Of a stretch of 64,000 nucleotides of DNA, positions 33,482 to 41,877 are shown piece after piece. Below the pieces are notes generated by a model. It saw only the letters and a program-made list of their open reading frames with translations, made no database searches and was not told where the DNA came from. A program made the translations under genes and the position numbers. The stretch lies in the NCBI RefSeq assembly GCF_035967765.1, contig NZ_JAYWIT010000023.1. One strand, given 5' to 3'. The stretch comes from Conexibacter stalactiti (lineage in GTDB: Bacteria > Actinomycetota > Thermoleophilia > Solirubrobacterales > Solirubrobacteraceae). Position 1 is the stretch's first letter. Each line of letters opens with the position of its first letter.

Positions 33482-34567
33482 CTACGCGCTCGTCGCCCCG
33501 GCGACCGCCGACGACGCGGCCGGCGCCTGCTTGAACTGCGGGATCACCTCGGTGGCGAACTGCTCCATCGAGCGCAGCGCCTCCTTGCGCGACATCGACG
33601 GGATCCGCAGCCAGCCGATGTAGTGGTTGATGCCGAGCTGCTCGCGCAACTGGTGGATCGTGTCGGCGACGCGCGCGGGATCGCCGAAGTTGCCGCCGTG
33701 CGTCAGCGTCTGCTCGAGCGTCAGCAGGCGGATGTTCTCGGCGACCTTCTCGTAGTAGTCGCGCTCGGCGTCGATCGCCTCTTCGGAGCCGGGGATCACC
33801 TTGCCGACCGACTGGTAGTACTCCAGCGCCGCCTGCGCGGCGCCGCGCAGCCCTGCCTCTCCCTCGCCGCACCAGACCTGCTGCATGAACGGCAGGTCGT
33901 GCGCGTCCGGGTCATGGCCGTTGGCCGCCATCGCGTCACGGTACAGGTCGAAGTTGCGCTTCATCAGGCCGAGCGGGGTGAAGTTCGGCGAGGTGATGAT
34001 CGGCTGACCACGGGTGCCGCGATCCTTGAAGTTCTCCGGCGAGACCGTGCCTTCGAGGATCAGCGGACCGCCGGGCGTGAGCGGCCGCGGGTAGGTCGTC
34101 ATGTTCTCGTACTTGAAGATCTCGCCCTCGTAGGACCAGTTCTCCTCCGTCAGCGCGAGACGCAGGACGTCGAGCACCTCCTGATAGCGCTGGCGCGACT
34201 CCTCCAGCGGCACGCGGAAGCCGGCGAACTCCTTCGGCTGGTAGCCGCGCCCGACGCCGATCTGCACGCGCCCGCCCGACAGCACGTCGAGCGTCGCGAT
34301 GTCCTCAGCCAGCCGGACGGGGTCGTAGAAGGGGAGCACGAGCACCGCGGTGCCGATCGTGATCCGCTGCGTGCGCTCCGCGATCGCCATCCCGAAGTTG
34401 ATCGGGCTGCCGAGCACGCCGTAGCGCGAGAAGTGGTGCTCGGCGAGCCAGACGGAGTCGAACCCGAGCTCGTCCGCGAGTGCGATCTCCTCCAGCGTCT
34501 CGTGCAGGACGCGCTGATCCGATTCGCCCTCCCCACCTGGGAAGAGATTCATGATTCCGAACTTCAC
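33482..34567 (-). CDS. LLM class flavin-dependent oxidoreductase (fourth of four)
   Basis: 361 aa, the longest of the four. Motifs: KFGIMNLFPGGEGE, DSVWLAEHHFSRYGVLGSPINFGMAIAERTQRITIGTAVLVLPFYDPVRLAEDIATLDVLSGGRVQIGVGRGYQPKEFAGF, with an insertion (NMTTYPRPLTPGGPLILEGTVSPENF) before the conserved C-terminal part. The AEHHF motif and length are closer to bacterial-luciferase-like monooxygenases than the other three. First gene of a two-gene operon under the promoter at 34615-34643. Confidence 0.92.
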   Translation of the reverse strand: MKFGIMNLFPGGEGESDQRVLHETLEEIALADELGFDSVWLAEHHFSRYGVLGSPINFGMAIAERTQRITIGTAVLVLPFYDPVRLAEDIATLDVLSGGRVQIGVGRGYQPKEFAGFRVPLEESRQRYQEVLDVLRLALTEENWSYEGEIFKYENMTTYPRPLTPGGPLILEGTVSPENFKDRGTRGQPIITSPNFTPLGLMKRNFDLYRDAMAANGHDPDAHDLPFMQQVWCGEGEAGLRGAAQAALEYYQSVGKVIPGSEEAIDAERDYYEKVAENIRLLTLEQTLTHGGNFGDPARVADTIHQLREQLGINHYIGWLRIPSMSRKEALRSMEQFATEVIPQFKQAPAASSAVAGATSA

Positions 34568-34598
34568 CGTGGTCCTCCCAGGGCTTGCATCGCCGTAG

Positions 34599-34655
34599 AT
34601 TCCGACTGGACGGTATGTTAGGTTCAGCGCCAGTCGTTGTCAAACCGATCGGTAT
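34599..34655. promoter_or_regulatory. Promoter with TetR-type operator (site D) and a second short palindrome
   Basis: Minus strand: TTGACA (34638-34643) and TAACAT (34615-34620) with a 17-nt spacer; the operator ATTCCGACTGGACGGTAT (34599-34616) follows. A second, shorter palindrome AAACCGATCGGTAT (34642-34655) overlaps the -35 and lies 4 nt before the divergent plus-strand start; its arms match the operator half-sites but the spacing is shorter. Confidence 0.72.
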
Positions 34656-34658
34656 GAA

Positions 34659-35488
34659 ATGACGTCTGAGGGTGTGGAGATCGAGGTGCGGGGCGCGGCG
34701 TTATGGGCGCGGATCGCGCGGCCGGAGCGCGGCAACGCCTGCGGCCCCGAGGTGATCGACGGGCTGCGCGCCTGGCTCACCCGCGGCGCCGCCGACGACG
34801 CCGTGCGCGCGCTGGTGCTGACCGGCAGCGGCCGCGCCTTCTGCGCCGGCGCCGACATGCGCGCGGGGGCTGAGGTGATGGCGGCGGCCACGCGCGTCGC
34901 GGACGCCGAGCCGCGCGCGGCGGCAGCGCCTGGCGCGACGAGCGCCCGCGACGAAGCCCTGCTCTCCTACCTCGCGCGCGGGCGGGCGCTCGTGGATGCC
35001 GTCGCGGGCGCCGCGAGCCGGTGATCGCGGCCGTCAACGGCGCCGCCTACGCCGGCGGCTTCGAGCTGATGCTGGCCGCCGACCTCGTCGTCGCGGCCCG
35101 CTCGGCGCGCGTCGGCGACGGCCACGCGCGCCACGGGATCGTCCCCGGCTGGGGCTCCAGCGCGCGGCTGCCGCGGATCGTCGGCGCGCGCGCCGCGAGC
35201 GAGCTGCTGCTGACCGGCGGCGACCTCAGCGCCGAGCAGGCGCTCGCGCTCGGCCTCGTCAACGCCGTCGCCGACGACGACGCGCTCGTCGCCGCGGTCG
35301 ACCTGCTCGTCGAGCGGCTGACCGTGCCCGACGCCGCCACCACCGCCCGCATCCTCGCCCTCACCCGCGCGACCCGCGACGCCGACGGCACGCTCGCCGC
35401 CGACCTCGCGCGCGAGTGGTCGGCGCTCGCCGAGCACGTCACCGCGCCCGCGTTCGCCGCGACCGTGGAGCGCTTCCTCGGCCGCTGA
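34659..35488 (+). pseudogene. Crotonase (enoyl-CoA hydratase/isomerase) gene split by a frameshift
   Basis: Two adjoining frames encode the halves of one crotonase. 34659-35024 (121 aa) has the N-terminal part (LWARIARPERGNACGPEV, LTGSGRAFCAGADMRAG); 35021-35488 (155 aa) continues with VIAAVNGAAYAGGFELMLAADLVVAA and the C-terminal helices. Adding one base, for example to the GGG run near 35006-35008, restores a continuous protein. The TGA of the first and GTG of the second overlap (GTGA), so two coupled peptides could be made. Sequencing error, true inactivation and a split enzyme are all possible. Divergent from the LLM operon, next to site D. Confidence 0.75.
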
Positions 35489-35501
35489 CGCTCGGAGGAC
35501 C

Positions 35502-35536
35502 GGCGGTTTGTTCATCCATGCGATGAACAAACCGCC
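35502..35536. terminator. Bidirectional hairpin terminator
   Basis: Perfect 14-bp stem (GGCGGTTTGTTCAT at 35502-35515 with ATGAACAAACCGCC at 35523-35536) and a 7-nt loop, in the gap between the split crotonase (+) and the acyl-CoA dehydrogenase (-), 14 nt past the first stop. Stem is much less GC-rich than its surroundings, which argues it is selected. No U-run follows. Confidence 0.65.
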
Positions 35537-35619
35537 AGTCATCTGGGGGCGTCGCGCGGGCGGGCGGCGGGGCGGACCGCGCGGGGGCCGGGCGGCGCGC
35601 CGCGGCCTGGCGCGGCGCG

Positions 35620-36663
35620 TCAGGCGGGGACGGGCTCCGCGACGCCCGCCAAGCGCATGCGGCCGAGGGTGCGGCGGTGCCAGCGGGCGCTGCCGAGCCA
35701 GGCGTCAGAACCGAGCGCGCGGCGGCTGAAGAGGTGCGGGTCGGCCTCCAGCGTGATGCCCATGCCGCCGTGCACCTGCGTGCAGCGCTCGGCGGCGAAC
35801 AGCGCCGCCTGGCCGGCGCGCGCCTTCGCGCCGTGGACCGCCGACGCCGCCCGCGGGTCGCCCTGCTCGACCGCCCACGCCGCGAACAGCGTCAGGTCCC
35901 ACGCCGCCTTGACGCCGACGAAGGCGTCGACGAGCTGGAAGGCGACCGCCTGGAAGGAGCCGATCGGCTTGCCGAACTGCTTGCGCTCGCGCGCGTAGTC
36001 GGCGCCGAGCCGCACCGCGCCGAGGCCGGCGCCGCAGAGGTCGGCCGCGGCGACGACGGTCGCCCGCAGCAGTCCGTCGCCGAGCGGCCCGGACGCCAGC
36101 ACGTCGAGCCCGTCGAGCTGCATGTCCCAGACCGGCCGCGTCGGGTCGAGCGAAGTGCGCGCTGTCGGCGAGGGCGCCCGCACCAACGCCACCTCCTCCC
36201 CGGCCACGACCACCAGCGCGTCCGCGCCTCCGGCATGCGGCACGAGCGTCTTGAACCCGCTCAAAGCAGAGCCGTCCAGCGAAGCCGCCCACCCCGATGG
36301 CCCGTCGGCGGCCGGCTCGTCGGCGGCGATCGTCCAGCGGGCGCGGCCCTCGGACGCGTCGCTGACGTCGATTCCGGCCGCGGCGGCGAGCTGGATCGCG
36401 GCTGCCTGCGCCGGCAGCCGTGACGGCGCGAGCGTGCGGCCGAGCGCCTCGACCGCGATCGCGAGGTCGACGAGGCTCGAGCCGAAGCCGCCGGCCGCCT
36501 CGGGCAGGCCGAGCTGGCCGTAGTCGGCCAGCAGCGCGGCGTCGAAGGCCGGCTCGCGGAAGCCGTGCTCGAGGCAGTGGCGGGCGTCGAGCAGGCCGCC
36601 GGCCGACATCTCGGCGATCGTGCGGTCGATCTCGACCTGCTCGGGAGTGAAGGTTGCGCGCAT
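35620..36663 (-). CDS. Acyl-CoA dehydrogenase family protein, smaller subunit of a likely heteromer
   Basis: 347 aa. N-terminal helical domain (FTPEQVEIDRTIAEM), middle strand domain, C-terminal helices with YARERKQFGKPIGSFQAVAFQLVDAFVGVKAAWDL and CTQVHGGMGITLEADPHLFSRRA. The C-terminal segment that carries the catalytic Glu in many acyl-CoA dehydrogenases is absent. The gene follows a full-length acyl-CoA dehydrogenase by 25 nt. Adjacent unlike subunits forming alpha2beta2 enzymes are known for sterol side-chain acyl-CoA dehydrogenases; this pair fits that pattern (inference). Confidence 0.9.
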   Translation of the reverse strand: MRATFTPEQVEIDRTIAEMSAGGLLDARHCLEHGFREPAFDAALLADYGQLGLPEAAGGFGSSLVDLAIAVEALGRTLAPSRLPAQAAAIQLAAAAGIDVSDASEGRARWTIAADEPAADGPSGWAASLDGSALSGFKTLVPHAGGADALVVVAGEEVALVRAPSPTARTSLDPTRPVWDMQLDGLDVLASGPLGDGLLRATVVAAADLCGAGLGAVRLGADYARERKQFGKPIGSFQAVAFQLVDAFVGVKAAWDLTLFAAWAVEQGDPRAASAVHGAKARAGQAALFAAERCTQVHGGMGITLEADPHLFSRRALGSDAWLGSARWHRRTLGRMRLAGVAEPVPA

Positions 36664-36688
36664 CTCAGGTGCTCTCCAGGTCGAAGGG

Positions 36689-37828
36689 TCAGCGCGAGCG
36701 GGGGAGCGCGAGCACGCGCTCGGCGAGGATCGACTTCTGCACCTCGTCGGTGCCGCCCTCGATCGTGTGGCCGCGCGAGCGCAGGTAGTGGTGCAGCAGC
36801 GAAATCGCCTGCGGCTCGTCGACCAGCGGCGCGGCCGGGCCCATCAGCTCGAGCCCGAGGCGGGTCGCGTCCTGCACCGTTCTCGCCCACAGCAGCTTGC
36901 CGACCGAGGTCTCGGGGCCGGGGCTCGCCTCCGACATCGCGCGCAGCGAGCCGATCCGCAGCGCCTCGGCGTCGGCGTCGAGCGCGCCGACCGCGTCGGC
37001 GACGCCGGGATCGTCGAGCAGGCCGCGCGTGCGCGCCGCCTCGACGACCGCGTCGACCGCCTGTCGCGCCCACACGCACAGCGACAGCGCCAACCCGCCG
37101 CGCTCGTACGCGAGCGTGGTGAGCGTCACCTTCCAGCCGTCGTTCACCTCGCCGAGCACGTCGTCGTCGGAGACGAAGACGTCGTCGAGGTACATCTGGT
37201 TGAACTCGGCGTCGCCGTTGGTCATCACCAGCGGCCGCACGTCGATCTGCTCCATGTCGGCGAGGAAGTAGGTGATGCCCTTGTGCTTGGGCGCCTCGCG
37301 GTCGGTGCGCGCAAGCAGCATGCACTTCGTCGCGTTGTGGGCGTTGGAGGTCCAGACCTTCTCGCCGCTGATCAGCCAGCCGCCGTCGGTCTTCTTCGCC
37401 ATCGTCCGCAGCGAGGCGAGGTCGGAGCCGGCGTCGGGCTCGGAGAAGCCCTGGCACCAGTACTCCTCGCTGCGCAGGATCCGGCCGAGGTAGCGCTCCT
37501 TCTGGGCCGGCGTGCCGTGGGCCATGATCGTCGGCCCGGCCAGCAGCAGGGCGACGCCGTTCTGCGCGTACGGGGTGCGGCGCTTGGCGCACTCCTCGTT
37601 GAAGATCGCCTCGAAGACGACCTCCTTGCCGTGGCCGCCGTGCTCGACCGGCCAAGTGAGACCGGTCCAGCCGCCGTCGGAGAGGCGCTGCTGCCACAGG
37701 CGCGACCACTCCTCGCGCCGCTCTTGGTCGAGCCCCTCCTGCTCGGGCACGTCGGTCAGGTTCGCGTCGAGCCAGGCCGCCGCGCGCGCACGGAACTCGG
37801 CCTCCTCGGGGGTGTCGTCGAAATCCAC
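36689..37828 (-). CDS. Acyl-CoA dehydrogenase family protein, catalytic-type subunit
   Basis: 379 aa. Conserved regions: WPVEHGGHGKEVVFEAIFNEECAKRRTP, CQGFSEPDAGSDLASLRTMAKKTDGGWLISGEKVWTSNAHNA (flavin and substrate binding), and the C-terminal TIEGGTDEVQKSILAERVLALPR, which includes the Glu region usual in the family. Oxidises an acyl-CoA to the 2-enoyl-CoA with FAD. Second gene of the ligase-dehydrogenase-dehydrogenase operon, 16 nt after the ligase. Confidence 0.92.
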   Translation of the reverse strand: MDFDDTPEEAEFRARAAAWLDANLTDVPEQEGLDQERREEWSRLWQQRLSDGGWTGLTWPVEHGGHGKEVVFEAIFNEECAKRRTPYAQNGVALLLAGPTIMAHGTPAQKERYLGRILRSEEYWCQGFSEPDAGSDLASLRTMAKKTDGGWLISGEKVWTSNAHNATKCMLLARTDREAPKHKGITYFLADMEQIDVRPLVMTNGDAEFNQMYLDDVFVSDDDVLGEVNDGWKVTLTTLAYERGGLALSLCVWARQAVDAVVEAARTRGLLDDPGVADAVGALDADAEALRIGSLRAMSEASPGPETSVGKLLWARTVQDATRLGLELMGPAAPLVDEPQAISLLHHYLRSRGHTIEGGTDEVQKSILAERVLALPRSR

Positions 37829-37844
37829 GCGTCTCTCCTGCGCG

Positions 37845-39380
37845 TCAGGTGTGGACGGGCGACCGCTCGGCGGTCAGCCGCTGCTTGTAGAGCTTGCCGT
37901 TGGGGTCGCGCGGGAGGCTCTCGCGCAGGTGGATCTGCCGCGGGCGCTTGTGGCGCGCCAGCCGCTGCTCGCAGAAGGCGGCCAGCTCGGCCCGCAGCCG
38001 CTCCGCGTCGGGCGCGCCGAGGGCAGGCTGGATCCACGCCTCGGGGACCTCGCCGAGGTCGCCGTCGGGGACCCCGGCGACGCCGGCGTCGAGCACCCAG
38101 CGGTGCTCCAGCAGCGTCGCCTCGATCTCGGCCGGGTAGGTGTTGACGCCGCCGACGATGATCATGTCGCTGACGCGGCCGGTCAGGAAGAGGAAGCCGT
38201 CGTCGTCGACGTAGCCGCGATCGCCGACGGTCAGCAGCCGGCCGGAGCGGACGCCGTCGGTCTTGGCGGGATCGTTGTGGTACTCCATCCGATCCTCGCC
38301 CTGGCGCATGTAGACGATCCCCTCGGTGCCGGCGGGCACCTCCTCCCCGCGCTCGTCGAGGATCCTCAGCTCCGAGATCGACATCGGCAGGCCGACGGTG
38401 CCCGGCCGCTCCAGCCACTGCTGCGGCGTCGCGACGGTCGAGCCGACCTCGGTCGAGCCGTAGTACTCGTAGACGATCGGGCCGAACCAGTCGATCATCG
38501 CGCGCTTGTCGGCCGGCGGGCAGGGCGCGGCGCCGTGCAGCACGTAGCGCAGCGACGAGGTGTCGTAGCCGGCGCGCGTGTCGGCGTCGAGCGCCAGCAG
38601 GCGGTGGAACTGCGTCGGCACCATGTGCGTGCCGGTGACGCGCTCGCGCTGCACCGTCTCGAGGAACAGCTCCGGCGTCCACCCCTCCATCAGCACGACC
38701 GAACCGCCGAGGTGGAGCGCGCCGGAGGCCGGCGTGATGTTGGCGGTGTGGTACATCGGCGAAGCGACGCACCAGCGCGCGAAGTCCTGGCCGATCCCGA
38801 GCGCGTCGAACAGCCACTCGTAGACGTGCGCGCCGGCGTCGGCGTCCTGGCCGCTGAGCGGCCGCTTGACGCCTTTCGGGCGGCCGGTCGTGCCGGAGGT
38901 GTACTGCATCAGGGAGCCGGCGGCGGTGCTCTGCGGACGGGCGGCGGGCTGGCCGCCGGTCAGCTCGGTGAGGTCGCGCAGCCCGACCGCGCCGCCGTCG
39001 CAGAAGACGATCGCGCGGTCGTCGACCGCCTCGCGCACGACATCGGCGACGCGCCCGGAGCAGAGCACGGCGGACGCGCCGGAGTCCTCGACGATGTAGC
39101 GGATCTCGGCCGCGGTCAGGTGGTAGTTGACCGGCACGAGGTAGAGGCCGGACTGCATCGCGGCGAGGTAGAGCGACAGCATCGGGATGCCGTTGGTCAT
39201 CACGCACGCGACGGTGTCGCCGACGCCGAGGCCCGCGACCTCGCGCAGGCCGTGGGTGAGGCGGTTGACCTCGGCGTCCAGCTCGCCGTAGGTGCGCGTG
39301 CGACCGCGGGCGTCGACGACGGCCGGGCGGTTCGGCTCAGCCTGCGCCCATGCCCAGAAGCCCATGCGCTGCTCGCTCAT
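37845..39380 (-). CDS. AMP-dependent acyl-CoA synthetase/ligase
   Basis: 511 aa. Motifs: LMQYTSGTTGRPKGVKRP (P-loop), YEYYGSTEVGSTVATP, GDRGYVDDDGFLFLTGRVSDMIIVGGVNTYPAEIEATL, C-terminal LPRDPNGKLYKQRL with the adenylation lysine. Family members activate bulky acids such as sterol-derived or bile-acid-like carboxylates as well as fatty acids. Leads a three-gene operon with two acyl-CoA dehydrogenases, giving a direct acid to acyl-CoA to enoyl-CoA route. Operator E lies 54 nt upstream of the start. Confidence 0.92.
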   Translation of the reverse strand: MSEQRMGFWAWAQAEPNRPAVVDARGRTRTYGELDAEVNRLTHGLREVAGLGVGDTVACVMTNGIPMLSLYLAAMQSGLYLVPVNYHLTAAEIRYIVEDSGASAVLCSGRVADVVREAVDDRAIVFCDGGAVGLRDLTELTGGQPAARPQSTAAGSLMQYTSGTTGRPKGVKRPLSGQDADAGAHVYEWLFDALGIGQDFARWCVASPMYHTANITPASGALHLGGSVVLMEGWTPELFLETVQRERVTGTHMVPTQFHRLLALDADTRAGYDTSSLRYVLHGAAPCPPADKRAMIDWFGPIVYEYYGSTEVGSTVATPQQWLERPGTVGLPMSISELRILDERGEEVPAGTEGIVYMRQGEDRMEYHNDPAKTDGVRSGRLLTVGDRGYVDDDGFLFLTGRVSDMIIVGGVNTYPAEIEATLLEHRWVLDAGVAGVPDGDLGEVPEAWIQPALGAPDAERLRAELAAFCEQRLARHKRPRQIHLRESLPRDPNGKLYKQRLTAERSPVHT

Positions 39381-39433
39381 GCTGCTCTCTCCATTCCTGG
39401 CTCCTCCACCTCCCGAACGGTCCCGATCACTTG

Positions 39434-39451
39434 ATTCCGACCATTCGGTAT
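39434..39451. promoter_or_regulatory. TetR-type operator (site E) between divergent ligase and hydrolase genes
   Basis: ATTCCGACCATTCGGTAT. It lies 54 nt before the ligase start (-) and 16 nt before the hydrolase start (+), well placed to control both. Promoter elements are less clear here: CAACAT (minus, 39450-39455) stands where TAACAT stands at site D, and GAATAT (plus, 39457-39462) could serve the hydrolase. Confidence 0.65.
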
Positions 39452-39466
39452 GTTGTGAATATAGCG

Positions 39467-40453
39467 ATGACCACTGCCTCCGTCCACCGCGCCGCCTTCC
39501 ATGCCCGCGAGGTCGGCGCGCCCGAAATGGTGTGCGACGGCATCTGGGCGGTGCCGCTGCCGCTCGCCGGCAGCCCGGTGCTGTCGGTCTTTGTCCACCT
39601 GCTGCGCCACGACGACGGCGTCGTGCTGGTCGATGCCGGCTACGCCGACGAGCTGAGCTGGGAGGCGCTGCTGGCCGGGCTCGCCGCCGCCGGCCATCGC
39701 ATCGGCGACGTCACCCACCTCGTGCTGACGCACAACCACCCCGACCACATCGGGCTCGCCGCGCGCGTGCGCGAGGCGTCAGGGGCGCCGATCGCGATCC
39801 ACCCGCTCGATGCCTTCCAGCTCCAGCGGCCGCTGCGCGGCAGCTTCTTCGACCAGCTCGAACGGGAGCTGACGCTCGCCGGGCTGCCGCCGGCGGTGCT
39901 GGAGGAGATGGTCGCCTCCTCGCGCGCGCTCGCCGCCCACAGCGACGACCTGCTCGTCGACAGCTTCCTCGCCGACGGCGAGACGCTGCGCCTCGGCAGC
40001 CTGGAGCTGGAGCTGCTGTGGACCCCCGGCCACGCGCGCGGCCACGTCTCGCTGCTGGATCGCTCGCGCCGGCTGCTGATCGGCGGCGACGTGCTGCTGC
40101 CGGAGGGCGAGGTGCAGGTCGGGCTCGTCAGCGACGACGACGACGATCCGGTCGCGCAGCTGCGCGACTCGCTGCGGCGGCTCGCCGCGCTGCCGATCGA
40201 CCAGGTGCTGCCCGGCCACCAGTACCGCTTCGGCGACGTGGCGGCCGTCGTCGCGCGCACGCTCGGCGAACAGGACGAGCGGCTCGCGCGGACTGCCGCG
40301 GTGCTCGCCAGGCGGCCGGACGCGACCGCCTGGGAGCTGACGACCGCGCTCGACTGGGGCCGCCCATGGGAGCGGATCGGCCTGACCGGCCGTCGCTTCG
40401 CCGTGATGCAGGCGATGGGCTGGCAGCGCTACCTGGAGCGGCGAGCCGGTTAG
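39467..40453 (+). CDS. Metallo-beta-lactamase-fold hydrolase
   Basis: 328 aa, ATG at 39467 chosen because it follows the operator and homology begins soon after. Metal ligands are all present: THNHPDH, TPGHARGH, GGDVLL and LPGHQYRFGD. A C-terminal helical region follows as in the glyoxalase-II-like group. It could hydrolyse a CoA thioester, a lactone or a similar ester made in the pathway. The stop overlaps the convergent amidase stop by 4 nt. Confidence 0.91.
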   Translation: MTTASVHRAAFHAREVGAPEMVCDGIWAVPLPLAGSPVLSVFVHLLRHDDGVVLVDAGYADELSWEALLAGLAAAGHRIGDVTHLVLTHNHPDHIGLAARVREASGAPIAIHPLDAFQLQRPLRGSFFDQLERELTLAGLPPAVLEEMVASSRALAAHSDDLLVDSFLADGETLRLGSLELELLWTPGHARGHVSLLDRSRRLLIGGDVLLPEGEVQVGLVSDDDDDPVAQLRDSLRRLAALPIDQVLPGHQYRFGDVAAVVARTLGEQDERLARTAAVLARRPDATAWELTTALDWGRPWERIGLTGRRFAVMQAMGWQRYLERRAG

Positions 40454-41877
40454 AGGACCGGCTCGCGCGGGGTCTGCGGCGCGAGCGCACGTTCGAGCGC
40501 GCTCGCCACCCGCAGCAGCGCCGCCTCGCCGCCATGACGACCGACGAGCTGGAGGCCGACCGGCAGCCCCTCGGGCGTGAACCCGGCCGGCACCGAGACG
40601 GCCGGATGGCCGGTCACCGTGATGCGCGAGCAGGAGCGCAGCCACGCGATGTAGTGCTCCATCCGCTCGCCCGCGATCTCGCTCGGCCACTCGACCTCGA
40701 CGGGGAACGGCACGACCTGCGAGGTCGGCAGCGCCAGCACGTCGTGGTCGTCGAGGAAGCTCCGCAGCTCGTGGAAGGCGCGGCCGCGCAGCGAGATCGC
40801 GCGCGCGACCGCCTCGCCGTCGAGCGCGCGGCCGCGGTCGACGTTCCAGTGGATCGTCTGCTTGACCTGGTCGGGCGTCTCGGCGACCTTCGCGCCGTGC
40901 GCGGCGACGAACGCGACCGCGCGCAGCGTGTCGAACGCCTCATCGGCGACGGCCAGGTCCGGCTCGGCGTCGCGCAGCTCGCAGCCGAGCGACGCGAGCA
41001 CGGCGCGCGCCGGTTCGAGCGCGGCGGTCACGGCCGGCTCGACCGGCAGCCCGCCGAGGTCCCGGCTCCACGCCACGCGCGTGCCAGCGACCGCTCCGTC
41101 GAGCCGCTCCTCCAACTGCGCCGGCAGCTCGTCGAGCGCGCTCAGCGGCGCGCGCGGGTCGCGGCCGGCGAGCGCGCCCAGCAGCAGCGTCGCGTCGGCG
41201 ACGGAGCGGCCGAAGGTGCCCGTCACGCCGAACGGGCTCCACGGATCGGCGACGCCGGGGTCCGCGGGGATGCGACCGGGCGTCGGCCGGATCCCGACGA
41301 GGTTGCAGAAGGACGCCGGGTTGCGCACGCTCGCGGCGAGGTCGGAGCCGTCGGCCAGCGGCAGCATCCGCGCCGCGACCGCCGCCGCCGCGCCGCCGCT
41401 GGAGCCGCCGGGGGTGCGGGCGAGGTCGTACGGGTTGCGCGTCGTCCCGAAGACCTCGTTGAAGGTCTGCGAGCCGGCGCCGAACTCCGACGTGTTCGTC
41501 TTGCCGATCACGATCGCCCCCGCCTGCCGCAGCCGCTGCACCAGCAGCGCGTCGCGCGTCGGCACGTGGTCGGCGAACAGCGGCGAGCCGTAGGTCGTGC
41601 GGATCCCGGCCGTGTCGACGAGGTCCTTGATCGCGATCGGCAGCCCGTGCAGCGCGCCGTGCGCCTCGCCGCGCGCGAGCGCGCGATCGGCCTCCTGGGC
41701 GGCCGCGCGCGCGCCGTCGGCGTCGAGCGTGACGATCGCTCTCAGCCGCGGGTTGACCGCGTCGATGCGGTCGAGGTGATCGCTCAGCACCTCCACGACG
41801 GAGAAGCTGCGCGCGCGGATCCCGGCCGCGATCTCGACCGCCGAGAGGCGGTGGATCGCGCCGCCCGCGGCGCTCAT
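40450..41877 (-). CDS. Amidase signature family amidase
   Basis: 475 aa. The Ser-cisSer-Lys triad is visible: Lys84 (LPIAIKDLVDTAG), cis-Ser160 in TPGGSSGGAAAAVA, and the nucleophile Ser183 in GSDLAASVRNPASF (the common GGSIR reads AASVR). It hydrolyses a carboxamide to acid plus ammonia or amine. Last gene of an operon with an FAD monooxygenase, an EthD-like protein and a Liv-type importer, so the imported compound is probably an amide, or becomes one. No shared TetR palindrome is found before this operon. Confidence 0.92.
   Translation of the reverse strand: MSAAGGAIHRLSAVEIAAGIRARSFSVVEVLSDHLDRIDAVNPRLRAIVTLDADGARAAAQEADRALARGEAHGALHGLPIAIKDLVDTAGIRTTYGSPLFADHVPTRDALLVQRLRQAGAIVIGKTNTSEFGAGSQTFNEVFGTTRNPYDLARTPGGSSGGAAAAVAARMLPLADGSDLAASVRNPASFCNLVGIRPTPGRIPADPGVADPWSPFGVTGTFGRSVADATLLLGALAGRDPRAPLSALDELPAQLEERLDGAVAGTRVAWSRDLGGLPVEPAVTAALEPARAVLASLGCELRDAEPDLAVADEAFDTLRAVAFVAAHGAKVAETPDQVKQTIHWNVDRGRALDGEAVARAISLRGRAFHELRSFLDDHDVLALPTSQVVPFPVEVEWPSEIAGERMEHYIAWLRSCSRITVTGHPAVSVPAGFTPEGLPVGLQLVGRHGGEAALLRVASALERALAPQTPREPVL

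Noticed and set aside
34642..34655. AAACCGATCGGTAT as a ninth full operator
   Set aside because: The half-site spacing is 4 bp shorter than in the eight other sites, so the two arms would not face a dimer in the same way; recorded only as an accessory palindrome.
34981..35024. Programmed ribosomal frameshift in the split crotonase
   Set aside because: No slippery heptamer or downstream stem-loop is evident; a missing base in a G run is the simpler explanation.
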